A DNA stretch of 64,000 bases from Arthrobacter sp. Hiyo4 (GTDB lineage: Bacteria > Actinomycetota > Actinomycetes > Actinomycetales > Micrococcaceae). How positions within the stretch are numbered: the first letter of the stretch is position 1; the number at the start of each line of letters is the position of its first letter. Below, one piece after another: positions 1 through 9,068 of this stretch. The position numbers and the translations under genes are program-made. The DNA lies in assembly GCA_002370555.1 (NCBI GenBank), contig AP014718.1, positions 3,224,001 to 3,288,000 on the forward strand, given 5' to 3'. The notes beneath the pieces were generated by a model, which worked only from the letters and a program-made list of their open reading frames with translations, ran no database searches and was not told where the DNA came from.

Positions 1-246
1 TCGGAACAGGCCGGACTGGGCGTGGCCGACGCGGCCGTCGCCGAGGCCCTGGCGGAAGGCAACCGGGCCTACGAGGAGAAGTTCGGGCAGGTGTTCCTGA
101 TCCGCGCCGCCGGCCGCAGCCGCGAGGAGATCCTGGCCGCCCTCAACACCAGGCTCGGCAACACCCCCGAAGCAGAACAAGCAATAATAGGCCAGCAGTT
201 GCGGGAAATCGCAGTGCTCCGACTCGAAGGACTGATCGGCAGATGA
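1..246 (+). CDS. uraD: OHCU decarboxylase, C-terminal part (5' end outside window)
   Basis: The open frame runs in from the window edge. The visible residues resemble the C-terminal half of 2-oxo-4-hydroxy-4-carboxy-5-ureidoimidazoline decarboxylase, with the family's FGQVFLIRAAGRS-like stretch (family usually FGFPFIICARG) and a terminal helical part that ends in RLEGLIGR. The enzyme decarboxylates OHCU to S-allantoin, the last step of urate oxidation. The stop codon overlaps the start of uraH by four bases (ATGA), so the two are translationally coupled. Usual length is about 165 residues, so roughly half is missing upstream. No frame problem is visible in this part. Confidence 0.9.
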   Translation, partial: SEQAGLGVADAAVAEALAEGNRAYEEKFGQVFLIRAAGRSREEILAALNTRLGNTPEAEQAIIGQQLREIAVLRLEGLIGR

Positions 247-584
247 GCACCTCCCACGTCACCACCCATGTACTGGACACGGGCTCCGGAAAACCGGCGG
301 CCGAGGTCCCGGTAACCCTCCACGTGCTCGACGGCGAGCGCTGGGTCCCGATCGCAGAGGGCGCCACCGACGCAGACGGACGCATCAAAGAGCTGGGGCC
401 GGAGCGGCTGCCGTCGGGGACCTACCGCCTGGCATTCGACACGGGCAAGTACTTCGCCGCCAGCGGCACCGAAACGTTCTTCCCGGAGGTGACCCTCACG
501 TTTGGCGTGGTGGAGCAGGAGCCGCACTACCACGTGCCGCTTCTGCTGAGCCCGTTCGCGTATTCCACGTACCGGGGCAGCTGA
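243..584 (+). CDS. uraH: 5-hydroxyisourate hydrolase (transthyretin-like)
   Basis: A 113-residue protein, the normal length for the family. It starts with the N-terminal signature S-HVTTHVLD-GKPA and ends with the diagnostic C-terminal YRGS. HIU hydrolase hydrolyses 5-hydroxyisourate to OHCU, directly before UraD, in the cytosol. Catalytic His (THVLD), Arg and the C-terminal Tyr-Arg-Gly-Ser are all visible. It overlaps uraD by four bases and is followed by a terminator-like hairpin, so it looks like the last gene of its operon. Uricase, its usual partner, is not adjacent in this window and lies at 21.1 kb. Confidence 0.96.
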   Translation: MSTSHVTTHVLDTGSGKPAAEVPVTLHVLDGERWVPIAEGATDADGRIKELGPERLPSGTYRLAFDTGKYFAASGTETFFPEVTLTFGVVEQEPHYHVPLLLSPFAYSTYRGS

Positions 585-617
585 GCCCACCGGCGCTACT
601 GCAACTGCGACAACAGG

Positions 618-646
618 AAGGGTCCGCGGCAATGCCGCGGACCCTT
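618..646 (+). terminator. Hairpin after uraH
   Basis: Perfect inverted repeat with 14-base arms (618-631 and 633-646, AAGGGTCCGCGGCA) separated by one base. There is only a short T-containing tail, so it is a strong hairpin but not a textbook rho-independent terminator. It closes the uraD-uraH operon. Confidence 0.75.
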
Positions 647-669
647 TCGCGCGCTCGGGATCCACACAC

Positions 670-688
670 CGGCCGCAGTCACAATCGG
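670..688 (+). promoter_or_regulatory. Shared intergenic motif CGGCCG-GTCACAATCGG, copy 1
   Basis: CGGCCGCAGTCACAATCGG. A near-identical 17-base string occurs at 11112-11128 and 20883-20899, each time in an intergenic stretch upstream of purine-related genes. It may be a regulator site. No family is assigned. Confidence 0.35.
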
Positions 689-725
689 TGATTTGGCCCG
701 CGTGGGCCATAACGGAACAAATTCC

Positions 726-754
726 TTGACAGTGGTACGGGTCACTTCTATTCT
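726..754 (+). promoter_or_regulatory. Promoter of the MFS/hydantoinase cluster
   Basis: A perfect -35 box TTGACA at 726-731, a 17-base spacer and a -10 box TATTCT at 749-754. The transcription start would fall near 761, inside the operator at 758-786. The leader to the GTG start at 932 is about 170 bases long. Confidence 0.8.
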
Positions 755-757
755 GAA

Positions 758-786
758 TTTTGGGATCCCAATTTGGGATCCCAAAA
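758..786 (+). promoter_or_regulatory. Double palindromic operator over the transcription start
   Basis: Two copies of the palindrome TTGGGATCCCAA lie 13 bases apart. Together they form a larger inverted repeat with 12-base arms TTTTGGGATCCC and GGGATCCCAAAA (758-769, 775-786) around AATTT. The position just downstream of the -10 box suits a repressor. The GntR/FCD protein encoded at 2349 is the obvious candidate to bind it. Confidence 0.75.
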
Positions 787-931
787 GATCGCGAACCGGA
801 TCCCAGGCCACAGTTCATGGCCCGGCTTCTCCGGATTTAGGCTCCAGGACGCCCCACCAGCGGCCTCCTGCCCCGCGAACACCCAAGCCTTTCTTCCCGC
901 CTGCAATCTCCCTCTCTGCAAAGGAGAAGTT

Positions 932-2280
932 GTGTCTCTTCAAAATACTGAAACCGCCGTACCGCTCCCCGATGACAAAACCGGCAAAACCGGCAAGGAC
1001 GGCGTGCAACGTCGCACCAACGTCCGCTGGAAAATGTTCCTGCTCCTGCTGGTCCTCGTCGCCGTCAATTACATCGACAGGGGCTCCATCTCGGTGGCCC
1101 TGCCCATCATCCAGAAGGAATTCAATCTCGCCCCCGAGCTCGTGGGCCTCCTGCTCTCCGCCTTCTTCTGGACCTACGCGCTGATGCAGGTCCCGGTAGG
1201 CCTCCTGATCGATAAGTTCGGTCCCCGCAAGGTCATGACGGCGTCGTGCGTCGGCTGGGGCGCCGCCACGGCCGCCTCGGGCCTGGCCGGCGGCTTCCTC
1301 AGCATGTTCATTGCCCGGCTGGGCATCGGCGTCACGGAAGCCGGCGTCATGCCGGCCGGAGGCAAGCTCAACGCGATCTGGATGCACAAGTCGGAGCGCG
1401 GACGCGGCGCCACCATCCTCGACGCCGGCGCGCCTCTTGGCGCCGGCCTGGGCGGCATCATCATTGCCGGCCTGATCGCCTCCACCGGCAGCTGGCGCCT
1501 CGCGTTCATCATCGCCGGCGCCGCCACCGTCCTGATGGGTCTGGCGGTCTGGTGGTACGTCCGCGACAATCCCCGCCTGCACCGCGGTGTCAACGACGCC
1601 GAGGCCGAATACATTGAAGCCTCCCACGCCGCCGAAGACGCTGCGGCCGAGCTCGACGGCAGCAAGGGCAAGCGCGCCCTTCTGCCGTACCTGAAATTCC
1701 GCTCCTTCTGGGCCATGTGCCTCGGCTGGCTGGGCTTCAACGGCGTCTTCTACGGACTGCTGACCTGGGGACCGCTCTACCTGGCCCAGGACAAGGGCTT
1801 CGACCTCAAGACCATCGGCTGGTCCACGTTCGTGATCTTCGGCGCCGGCTTTGTCGGCGAAATCCTGGGCGGTGCGATCGCCGACAAGTGGCAGTCCACC
1901 GGCGCCTCCGCCAACCGTGTGATGCGCACGCTCCTGGGCACCTCCAGTGTGGTGGTGATCGGCGGCCTGATCGGCGTCACCGTCGTGGCCGACCCCACCA
2001 CCGCAGTCGTCCTCCTGTCCGTGGTCATGTTCTTCCTCCGCTGGGTGGGCCTGTTCTGGAGCATCCCCTCCATCCTGGGCGGCCGGACCAACGCCGGCGT
2101 CCTGGGCGGGGCAATGAACTTCAGCGGCAACATCTCCGGCTTCGTGACCCCGATTGCGGTCGGCCTGATTGTCGGCGCCACCGGCTCCTACACCTGGGCG
2201 CTGCTGTACTTCGTGGGATCCGCGATCATCATGGGGTATCCGTCCTGACCCTGAACTACAACAAGCGGCTACCTGTCTAA
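932..2280 (+). CDS. MFS transporter, anion:cation symporter type (frameshift near 2236)
   Basis: About 450 residues with twelve predicted membrane segments. The first motif, NYIDRGSISVALP, followed by LLLSAFFWTYALMQVPVG and DKFGPRK, is typical of the ACS branch of MFS that imports organic anions such as galactonate or glucarate. The start is GTG at 932, preceded by AAGGAG at 921-926; an in-frame ATG further upstream has no such site. As read, the frame ends early at 2248 after IIMGYPS. Restoring one G in the run at 2233-2236 gives the expected tail ending NYNKRLPV, with a stop at 2280. It is the first gene behind the 758-786 operator and probably imports the substrate of the cluster. Confidence 0.85.
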
Positions 2281-2348
2281 GCTAGCCACACGCACCTGTT
2301 CCTGAAGCCGGGAACGCAACGCCAGACAAGAACCGAAAGTGGAGAAGC

Positions 2349-3032
2349 ATGCACAGCGCAGAAGAAACCCAGGACAAGGAACGCCCCCTTCGGGAGGCTG
2401 TCCGGGACACCCTCCGCAACAGGATCTTCGAAGGGCATTACGTTCCCGGCACCAGGCTGGTGGAACGCGACCTCGCCGCAGAATTCAACGTGTCACGGCT
2501 TCCCGTCCGCGAAGCGCTCCGCATGCTGCGCCAGGAAGGGCTCATCAGCGACAGGGGCGCCCGCGGAGCCGAGGTCAGCACCCTGAGTCCCAAAGACGTC
2601 GAGGACCTCTTCGATGTCAGGCAGTCCCTTGAGGTGCTTGCCTGCCGCCTGGCCGCCTCCCGCGCCACGCCCGAAGACCTCAGCGGCCTCAAAGGCTTGC
2701 TGGACGAAGCAGACCGCTGCCTGGCCAAGGGTGCCATCATGGAAGCCCACCGGGCCAACAGCGAATTCCACGATGCCATCACCCGGATCGCCGACAACGG
2801 CTTCCTCAAGTCCGCGCTGGAACCGCTCCAGGGCCGCATGCACTGGCTCTTCCGCCACGTCAGCGACCTTCCAGAGCTGATCGAAGAACACCTCGACCTC
2901 TACGCCGCCATCGCCAGCGGCGACCCGGAACGGGCAGCCGCCCAATCGGCGTCGCACATCGGCAAATACCGCGAACAGTTTCCGGAGGATTTCAGCCGGA
3001 CAGAACCCGCCCTTCATCGGAAGAACTTATGA
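2349..3032 (+). CDS. GntR-family regulator, FCD type
   Basis: A 227-residue repressor-type protein. An N-terminal winged helix (about residues 15-80: LREAVRDTLRNRIFEG, LVERDLAAEFNVSRLPVREALR) is followed by an FCD ligand domain (about 90-215) with the metal-site pattern D/N-x3-H (EFHDAI), then H after HVS and ASHIGKY near the end. The start ATG has GGAG four bases upstream. It overlaps the next gene (ATGA at 3029), so it belongs to the catabolic operon. It probably senses a substrate or intermediate of the hydantoinase pathway and binds the palindromes at 758-786. Confidence 0.9.
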   Translation: MHSAEETQDKERPLREAVRDTLRNRIFEGHYVPGTRLVERDLAAEFNVSRLPVREALRMLRQEGLISDRGARGAEVSTLSPKDVEDLFDVRQSLEVLACRLAASRATPEDLSGLKGLLDEADRCLAKGAIMEAHRANSEFHDAITRIADNGFLKSALEPLQGRMHWLFRHVSDLPELIEEHLDLYAAIASGDPERAAAQSASHIGKYREQFPEDFSRTEPALHRKNL

Positions 3033-3811
3033 AACTCCTTGTCATCAACCCCAACATCAGCGACGACGTTACCGCCCTGATCGAAGCGGAGGCCCTCCGC
3101 TCCGCCTCCTCCGGAACCGAACTTGTGGTCCGGACCGCCGGGTACGGCGTGGAATACATCGAAACCCGCTTTGAATCCCTGGTCGCGGCCGGAGCCGTCG
3201 CCGAAATCGTCGCCGAGTACACCCGCGACGGCGCCAGCATCGACGGCGTTGTGGTGGCCGCCTTCGGCGACCCCGGGATGCCGGCCCTGAAGGAACTCAC
3301 CGACATCCCCGTTATCGGAATCACCGAGGCGGCACTCTGCGCAGCGGCCCTGCAGGGGCACCGGTTCTCCATCATCGCCATCTCGGACCGGATCCGGCCC
3401 TGGTACCGGGACTGCGTGGAGCGCTTCGGGCTCGGCGGCCGGCTGGCATCGATCCGCTCCATCAACGAAGCCCTCCACGGCATCGCCTCGGTGCAGCAGG
3501 ACTTCGAGGCAACCCTGCTGGCACTCAGCCACCAGGCCGTCACGGAGGACGGGGCCGACGTCGTGATCCTCGCCGGAGCACCGCTCGCCGGCCTGGCCCG
3601 CGAACTCCGCGGGCAGATCGGCGTGCCCGTGGTGGACGGTATCTCCGCAGGCATCCGCATGGCAGAAGCGGTTGTTGGGCTCGATTCCGGACCGCACCGC
3701 GCCGGCGCCTTCGCACCGCCGCCGGCCAAGTCCCGCCGCGGCCTCACCGAGAACCTGGACGCCGCACTCAGCACCGCGCAGAACGCCTCCGCGCCCGCAC
3801 CGGCCAACTAG
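3029..3811 (+). CDS. Asp/Glu/hydantoin racemase-fold protein lacking both catalytic cysteines
   Basis: 260 residues, with the N-terminal signature LLVINPN of hydantoin and allantoin racemases. The family uses two cysteines, one in an ACFGDP-like motif and one in a GCAG-like motif. Here the first motif reads VVAAFGDPG, so Ala78 stands in for Cys, and the second reads ILAGAPLAGL, so Gly183 stands in for Cys. A two-base racemase mechanism therefore looks impossible, and the protein may be a lyase, decarboxylase or binding protein. The C-terminal 30 residues are Ala/Pro rich. It overlaps gntR by four bases and sits directly before the hydantoinase. The fold is certain; the reaction is unknown. 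Confidence 0.8.
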   Translation: MKLLVINPNISDDVTALIEAEALRSASSGTELVVRTAGYGVEYIETRFESLVAAGAVAEIVAEYTRDGASIDGVVVAAFGDPGMPALKELTDIPVIGITEAALCAAALQGHRFSIIAISDRIRPWYRDCVERFGLGGRLASIRSINEALHGIASVQQDFEATLLALSHQAVTEDGADVVILAGAPLAGLARELRGQIGVPVVDGISAGIRMAEAVVGLDSGPHRAGAFAPPPAKSRRGLTENLDAALSTAQNASAPAPAN

Positions 3812-3836
3812 CCACTCTCTATTTAGGAGGACACCG

Positions 3837-5271
3837 ATGTCCGACACCCCAGAACTCGTCATTGCCAACGGCACCGTGGTCAACAGCTTCGGCCGCCACC
3901 GGGCCCACGTTGTGGTCCGGGAGGGCCGCATCGACCAACTGGTGGACGCCGCCGAGCCTGTCCCCACCGCTACGCGCGTCATCGATGCCGCCGGCCTGCT
4001 GGTCATTCCCGGCGGCGTGGACGGACACTGCCACGTGGCCCAGATAACCGGGCGCTTCCGCACCCTCGATGACTACCGGACGACGTCGACGGCCGCCTTG
4101 TGGGGCGGCACCACCACCATCATCGACTTCGGCATCCCCGGGATGCCCGGGAAACCCCGCTGGACGCCGTGCTTTCCAAGAAGGCGCTGGCCCGGGAGTC
4201 CCGGTGTGACGTCGCGCTGCACGGCTCCGTGGTCAGCTGGGACGAAACGGTGCCCTGGCAGCTGGAGCAGCTCGCCGCCGAGGGCGTCCGGTCCGTCAAG
4301 ATGTACACCACCAACCGCGGCACCACCATGGCGGACGGGGACACCATCCTCAAGGTCATGCGCGAGATGGTCCGCCTGGACGGCCTCACCTACATCCATG
4401 CCGAGCACGACCCCATCATCTCGGACTGCACGCAGCAGCACGCGGACGATGGCCGGATCGGCGTCGAACACCTGCACCGCACCCGCCCCGAACTGGCCGA
4501 AGAGGTCTCGGTCAAGGAAACGCTGGCCATGGCCGAATACGCCGGCGCGCCTGTCTACTTTGTGCACCAGTCCACTCCCGGAGCCGTGGATCTGGTCACC
4601 GAGGCCCGCGGCCGCGGCCAGGAGGCCTACTCCGAGACCTGTCCCCACTACCTCACCCTCGACGACAGCGTCTACGGATCGGTAATGCCGGAGTGGTACG
4701 CCTGCTGCCCGCCCATGCGCAGCCCGCAGACCGTCGCCGCGCTCCGGGAACGGCTTGCCGACGGCGCCATCCACACCGTTGCCTCCGACCACTCCTGCTA
4801 CGACCTCACGCAAAAACGGGAGCGCCCGGACGACATCCGCGAAATGCCGCACGGACTCCCTGGCGTCGAAACCCGGATGCCCGTCACATTCACCGCCCTG
4901 ATGGAAGGAGCCCGCGACGCCCGGGTCGAGGACTTCGTCGAAGTCTTCGCCGCCGGCCCCGCCCGCATCAACGCCCTTCCCCGCAAGGGAACCATCGCCC
5001 CCGGGTTCGACGCCGACCTGGTCATCTTCGATCCGGTCGAGGAAAGAACCGTCGACGGCGACGCCCTGCACATGGGCACCGACTTCTCCCCGTTCGACGG
5101 CCGGACGCTCACGGGCTGGCCGGCCGTCGTCGTCTCCGCCGGACGCGTGGTGGTGGACAGCGACGGGTTCCACGACCCCGGTTCCGTGGGCCGCTTCGTG
5201 CCCGCCTCGGCTTCCGCGAGCATCTGGCCGCGACTTCCGTCCGTCCTGCCGCCACCCAGGCCACCCGCTAG
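3837..5271 (+). CDS. Dihydropyrimidinase / D-hydantoinase-type amidohydrolase (two frameshifts)
   Basis: About 478 residues once two single-base losses are restored, in the GGG run near 4150 and the CC run near 5212. The start is ATG 3837 with TTAGGAGG upstream. All metal-site elements of the cyclic amidohydrolase family are visible: the HxH in GGVDGHCHV, the carboxylated Lys in VRSVKMYTT, His in YIHAEHD, His in YFVHQST and Asp in VASDHSCYD. The enzyme hydrolyses a cyclic ureide or imide such as a hydantoin or dihydropyrimidine to the N-carbamoyl acid. No carbamoylase follows it, which is unusual for a hydantoin pathway. Allantoinase is encoded separately at 51.6 kb, so this enzyme probably has another substrate. 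Confidence 0.88.
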
Positions 5272-5279
5272 GAGCCCCC

Positions 5280-6011
5280 ATGCCTTCCACAACCCGCCCC
5301 AAGCGCATCGGCATGATCGTGCCGTCCTCCAACACCTGCCTCGAACCGCAAAGCTACCGGATCCTGGGCGACCGGGACGACGTCACTATCCACTTCGCCC
5401 GGATCCCGGTCATCCGGATTGCCCTGGACAAATCCTCGGACAAGCAGTTCGATGCCGCGGTGATGCGTTCGGCCGCCGAACTCCTCGCCACCGCCGATGT
5501 GGACGTCATCGCCTGGAACGGCACCTCCGGCTCCTGGCTCGGCGCCGACCATGACCGCCAGCTCGTGGAGGAAATCACGGATGCCACGGGCATCCCGGCC
5601 ACCACGTCCACCCTGGCGTACATGGAAGCGTTCCGGACCTTCGGCACCGAACGCATCGGGCTCTTCACTCCGTACACCGGGGACGTCAACGAACAGATCG
5701 TGGCGTCCTACCAACGGGACGGCATCAAGACCCTCAACCACCGCTTCCTTGGCCTGAGCGACAACGAGTCGTTCGCCCGGGTGACGGATGAGGAGATGCG
5801 TCCGGGGTCGCTGGAGCTTGCCGCGTCCAGGCCGGACGCCGTCATCTACCTCTGCACCAACCTCTACGGCGCCAACATCACCGCGGAAATTGAGGCCGAG
5901 ACTGACGTTCCCGTGCTGGACTCGGTGGCCGTAACGCTGTGGCATTGCCTCAGGATGGCTGGGGCACCGCTGCTGGACCCGCGCTGGGGCAGGCTCCTCA
6001 CGTCCGCCTGA
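5280..6011 (+). CDS. Maleate isomerase / arylmalonate decarboxylase-fold protein
   Basis: 243 residues of the Asp/Glu racemase superfamily with the N-terminal PSSNT motif of maleate cis-trans isomerases. Maleate isomerase has two catalytic cysteines. Arylmalonate decarboxylase keeps only the second and has Gly-Thr-Ser at the first site. Here the first site reads NGTSGS (Gly81-Thr82-Ser83) and the second reads LCTNLYG (Cys192); Tyr132 in TPYTGDVNE matches the decarboxylase's oxyanion-hole Tyr. The pattern thus favours decarboxylation or another one-cysteine reaction over isomerisation. It follows the hydantoinase by eight bases with AGGAG upstream, so the two probably act on consecutive intermediates. 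It is intact as read. Confidence 0.78.
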   Translation: MPSTTRPKRIGMIVPSSNTCLEPQSYRILGDRDDVTIHFARIPVIRIALDKSSDKQFDAAVMRSAAELLATADVDVIAWNGTSGSWLGADHDRQLVEEITDATGIPATTSTLAYMEAFRTFGTERIGLFTPYTGDVNEQIVASYQRDGIKTLNHRFLGLSDNESFARVTDEEMRPGSLELAASRPDAVIYLCTNLYGANITAEIEAETDVPVLDSVAVTLWHCLRMAGAPLLDPRWGRLLTSA

Positions 6012-6013
6012 AA

Positions 6014-6078
6014 GCAACGCGGGGTCAGATACGGCCGATTCTGGGCGTCTTATTGGGCCATATCCGACCCCGCGTTGC
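6014..6078. repeat. Intergenic hairpin repeat, family A copy 1
   Basis: 23-base arms (6014-6036, 6056-6078) beginning GCAACGCGGGGTCAG and pairing with two mismatches around a 19-base loop. The same element recurs at 9679, 11141 and 18814. It sits just after the stop of the preceding gene and may act as a terminator or REP-like element. Confidence 0.85.
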
Positions 6079-6165
6079 TTGTGGGGCTCCGTTAGCAGCC
6101 AAATGTGACCGTCCGCTCGCCTTGACGCGCGGATCGTCACCTAGATAATCTCGAGATGCAATAAA

Positions 6166-6186
6166 GTTTTCTCACAGAACGAAAAC
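6166..6186. promoter_or_regulatory. Possible IclR-type operator before aceE
   Basis: Inverted repeat GTTTTC (6166-6171) and GAAAAC (6181-6186) with a 9-base spacer, just upstream of aceE. It resembles the TTTCC-N7-GGAAA sites elsewhere in the window but diverges from them in the two C/G positions. Its membership is uncertain. Confidence 0.35.
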
Positions 6187-6222
6187 TTGAGCCAACTATT
6201 CAACGATGAAAAGAGGCTGGAC

Positions 6223-8985
6223 GTGGCTGCAGGAGAAGATACCTCCCATATCCTCAGCGGGTTGACAAACCAGCTGCCTGATCGTGATCCGGAAGAGACC
6301 GCCGAATGGCTGGAGTCCCTGGATGCCCTGATTCAGGAACAGGGCACCGAGCGTGCCCAATACATCATGCGGAGCCTGCTGCAGCGCGCCGGCGCGCAGA
6401 GCGTCGGCGTGCCGATGGTGACCACCACGGACTACGTGAATACCATCCCGGTGGACCAGGAAGCTCCGTTCCCCGGCAACGAAGAGTTCGAGCGCCGGTA
6501 CCGGGCGTACATGCGCTGGAATGCCGCCATCATGGTGCACCGGGCACAGCGGCCGAACATCGGCGTGGGCGGGCACATCTCCACGTACGCCGGGGCCGCC
6601 ACCTTGTACGAGGTCGGCTTCAACCACTTCTTCCGCGGCAAGGACCACCCGGCGGCGGTGACCAGGTTTTCTTCCAGGGCCACGCCTCCCCCGGCATGTA
6701 CGCCCGCGCGTTCATGGAAGGCCGGCTCGCCGAGGAGGACCTGGACGGATTCCGGCAGGAAAAGTCCAAGGAAGGCCACGCGCTCTCCTCCTACCCGCAC
6801 CCGCGCCTCATGCCGGAGTTCTGGGAATTCCCCACGGTCTCGATGGGCATCGGCCCGATGAACGCGATCTACCAGGCCCAGTCCAACCGGTACCTGCACA
6901 ACCGCGGTCTCAAGGACACCTCGGACCAGCAGGTCTGGGCGTTCCTGGGCGACGGCGAAATGGACGAGCCCGAGTCCCGCGGCCTGCTCCAGCTCGCCGC
7001 GAACGAGAACCTCGACAACCTCAACTTCGTGGTCAACTGCAACCTCCAGCGCCTGGACGGCCCCGTCCGCGGCAACGGCAAGATCATGCAGGAACTCGAG
7101 GCGTTCTTCCGCGGCGCGGGCTGGAACGTCATCAAGGTCGTCTGGGGCCGGGAGTGGGATGACCTGCTCACCCAGGACTCCGACGGCTCGCTCGTGAAGA
7201 TCATGAACGAGACCCCGGACGGTGACTACCAGACCTACAAGGCAGAATCCGGCGGGTTCGTCCGCGAGCACTTCTTCGGCAAAACCCCGCAGACCAAGGA
7301 CATGGTCGCGGACCTCTCCGATGACGGGATCTGGAACCTCAAGCGCGGCGGCCACGACTACCGCAAGGTCTACGCCGCGTACAAGGCTGCCACCGAATTC
7401 AAGGGCAAACCCACCGTCATCCTGGCCAAAACGGTCAAGGGCTACGGCCTCGGACCCCACTTCGAGGGCCGCAACGCGACCCACCAGATGAAAAAGCTCA
7501 CCCTCGATGACCTGAAGAAGTTCCGCGACCACCTGCGCATCCCCATCACGGACGAACAGCTCGACGCGGACCTCTACCGCCCCCGTACTACCACCCCGGC
7601 ATGGACTCCCCCGAGATCCAGTACCTGATGGAACGCCGCCGCGCCCTGGGCGGTTTCGTCCCCGAACGCCGGCCGGACCACACGCCAGTGGAGCTGCCGG
7701 AGGTCAAGACCTACGAGGTAGCCAAGCGCGGTTCCGGGAAGCAGCAGGCGGCCACCACCATGACCTTCGTGCGCCTGCTCAAGGACCTGCTCCGGGATAA
7801 GAATTTCGGACACCGCATTGTCCCCATCGTTCCGGATGAGGCCCGCACGTTCGGAATGGACGCGTTCTTCCCCACGGCGAAGATCTACAACCCCAAGGGC
7901 CAGAACTACCTGTCCGTGGACCGGGACCTGGTCCTGGCCTACAAGGAATCGGCCCAGGGCCAGCTGATCCACCCCGGCATCAACGAAGCTGGCGCGGTCG
8001 CGGCGTTCACCGCCGCCGGCACCGCCTACGCCACCCACGGCGTACCGCTGATCCCGGTGTACGTGTTCTACTCCATGTTCGGGTTCCAGCGCACCGGCGA
8101 CGCCTTCTGGGCCGCCGGGACCAGATGGCCCGCGGGTTCATCATCGGCGCCACCGCCGGGCGGACCACCCTGACCGGCGAAGGCCTCCAGCACGCCGACG
8201 GCCACTCCCCGCTGCTGGCCTCCACGAACCCGGCAGTGGTCACCTATGACCCGGCGTACGGGTACGAAATGGGCCACATCATCCGGGACGGCATCGAGCG
8301 CATGTACGGGCCGGCCGCAAGCGGCGATGGAACCGGACCTGCATCCGATAAGAACCTGATGTACTACATCACGGTCTACAACGAGCCGATCTCCCAGCCG
8401 GCCGAACCTGAGAACCTCGACGTCACCGGTGTACTGAAGGGCATTTACCGGGTGTCGGCGTCGGGGCTTGAAGGGCCCAAGAGCCAGATCCTGGCCTCGG
8501 GAGTCTCGGTTCCCTGGGCCTTGGATGCCCAGCGGATCCTCGCCGAGGACTGGGGCGTCTCCGCCGACGTCTGGTCCGTCACGTCCTGGAACGAACTGCG
8601 CCGCGACGGGCTCGCCGCCGAGGAAGAGGCGTTCCTGAACCCGGGCCAGCCGGCCCGCCTACCGTTTGTCACTCAGCAGCTCGCCGATGCGCAGGGGCCC
8701 GTGGTGGCGGTGACCGACTACATGAAGGCCGTCCCGGACCAGATCCGCCAGTTCCTCCCGCACCAGTTCGCTTCGCTCGGAGCCGACGGCTTCGGCTTCT
8801 CCGACACCCGGGCCGCAGCCCGCCGCTTCTTCAAGAACGACACCCACTCGATTGTGGTGAAGACCCTGCAGCTGCTCGCTTCGCGCGGTGAGGTGGACGG
8901 CGGCGTGCCCTCCTACGCGCTGGACCGCTACAAGCTGCTGGACGTCAACGCCGGGACCACCGGAGGCACCGGAGGCGACTCCTGA
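6223..8985 (+). CDS. aceE: Pyruvate dehydrogenase E1 component, homodimeric (three frameshifts)
   Basis: About 920 residues when three lost bases are restored: G near 6650, C near 7581 and G near 8118. It decarboxylates pyruvate with thiamine diphosphate and passes the acetyl group to E2. The thiamine diphosphate motif [10 protein letters not shown]...[12 protein letters not shown] is clear, as are [25 protein letters not shown] and the C-terminal SWNELRRDG block. The start is uncertain: GTG 6223 has AAGAGG six bases upstream and gives the [13 protein letters not shown] start expected for Arthrobacter, whereas a TTG at 6187 is also in frame. Loss of an essential central enzyme by three independent mutations is implausible, so this gene is a good argument for consensus errors. 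A strong terminator follows. Confidence 0.95.
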
Positions 8986-9001
8986 CCCCTTCATACAAAC
9001 A

Positions 9002-9044
9002 ACAGTTGACGGCAGTGTTCCCGCGGAACACTGCCGTCAACTGT
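9002..9044 (+). terminator. Terminator-like hairpin after aceE
   Basis: Perfect 20-base arms (9002-9021, ACAGTTGACGGCAGTGTTCC, and 9025-9044) around the loop CGC. There is no T run. It lies 16 bases after the aceE stop and ends that transcript. Confidence 0.8.
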
Positions 9045-9068
9045 CATGTGGCTGGATAGGCTGGGACG

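Noticed and set aside
69-818. 249-residue minus-strand frame over uraH and the first promoter
   Set aside because: It covers uraH antisense and crosses a strong hairpin, promoter and operator; no motif or ribosome site supports it.
6223-8985. Biological fragmentation of aceE into four proteins
   Set aside because: The pieces join exactly by adding one base at each of three G/C runs and lack separate ribosome sites; consensus error is the simpler explanation.
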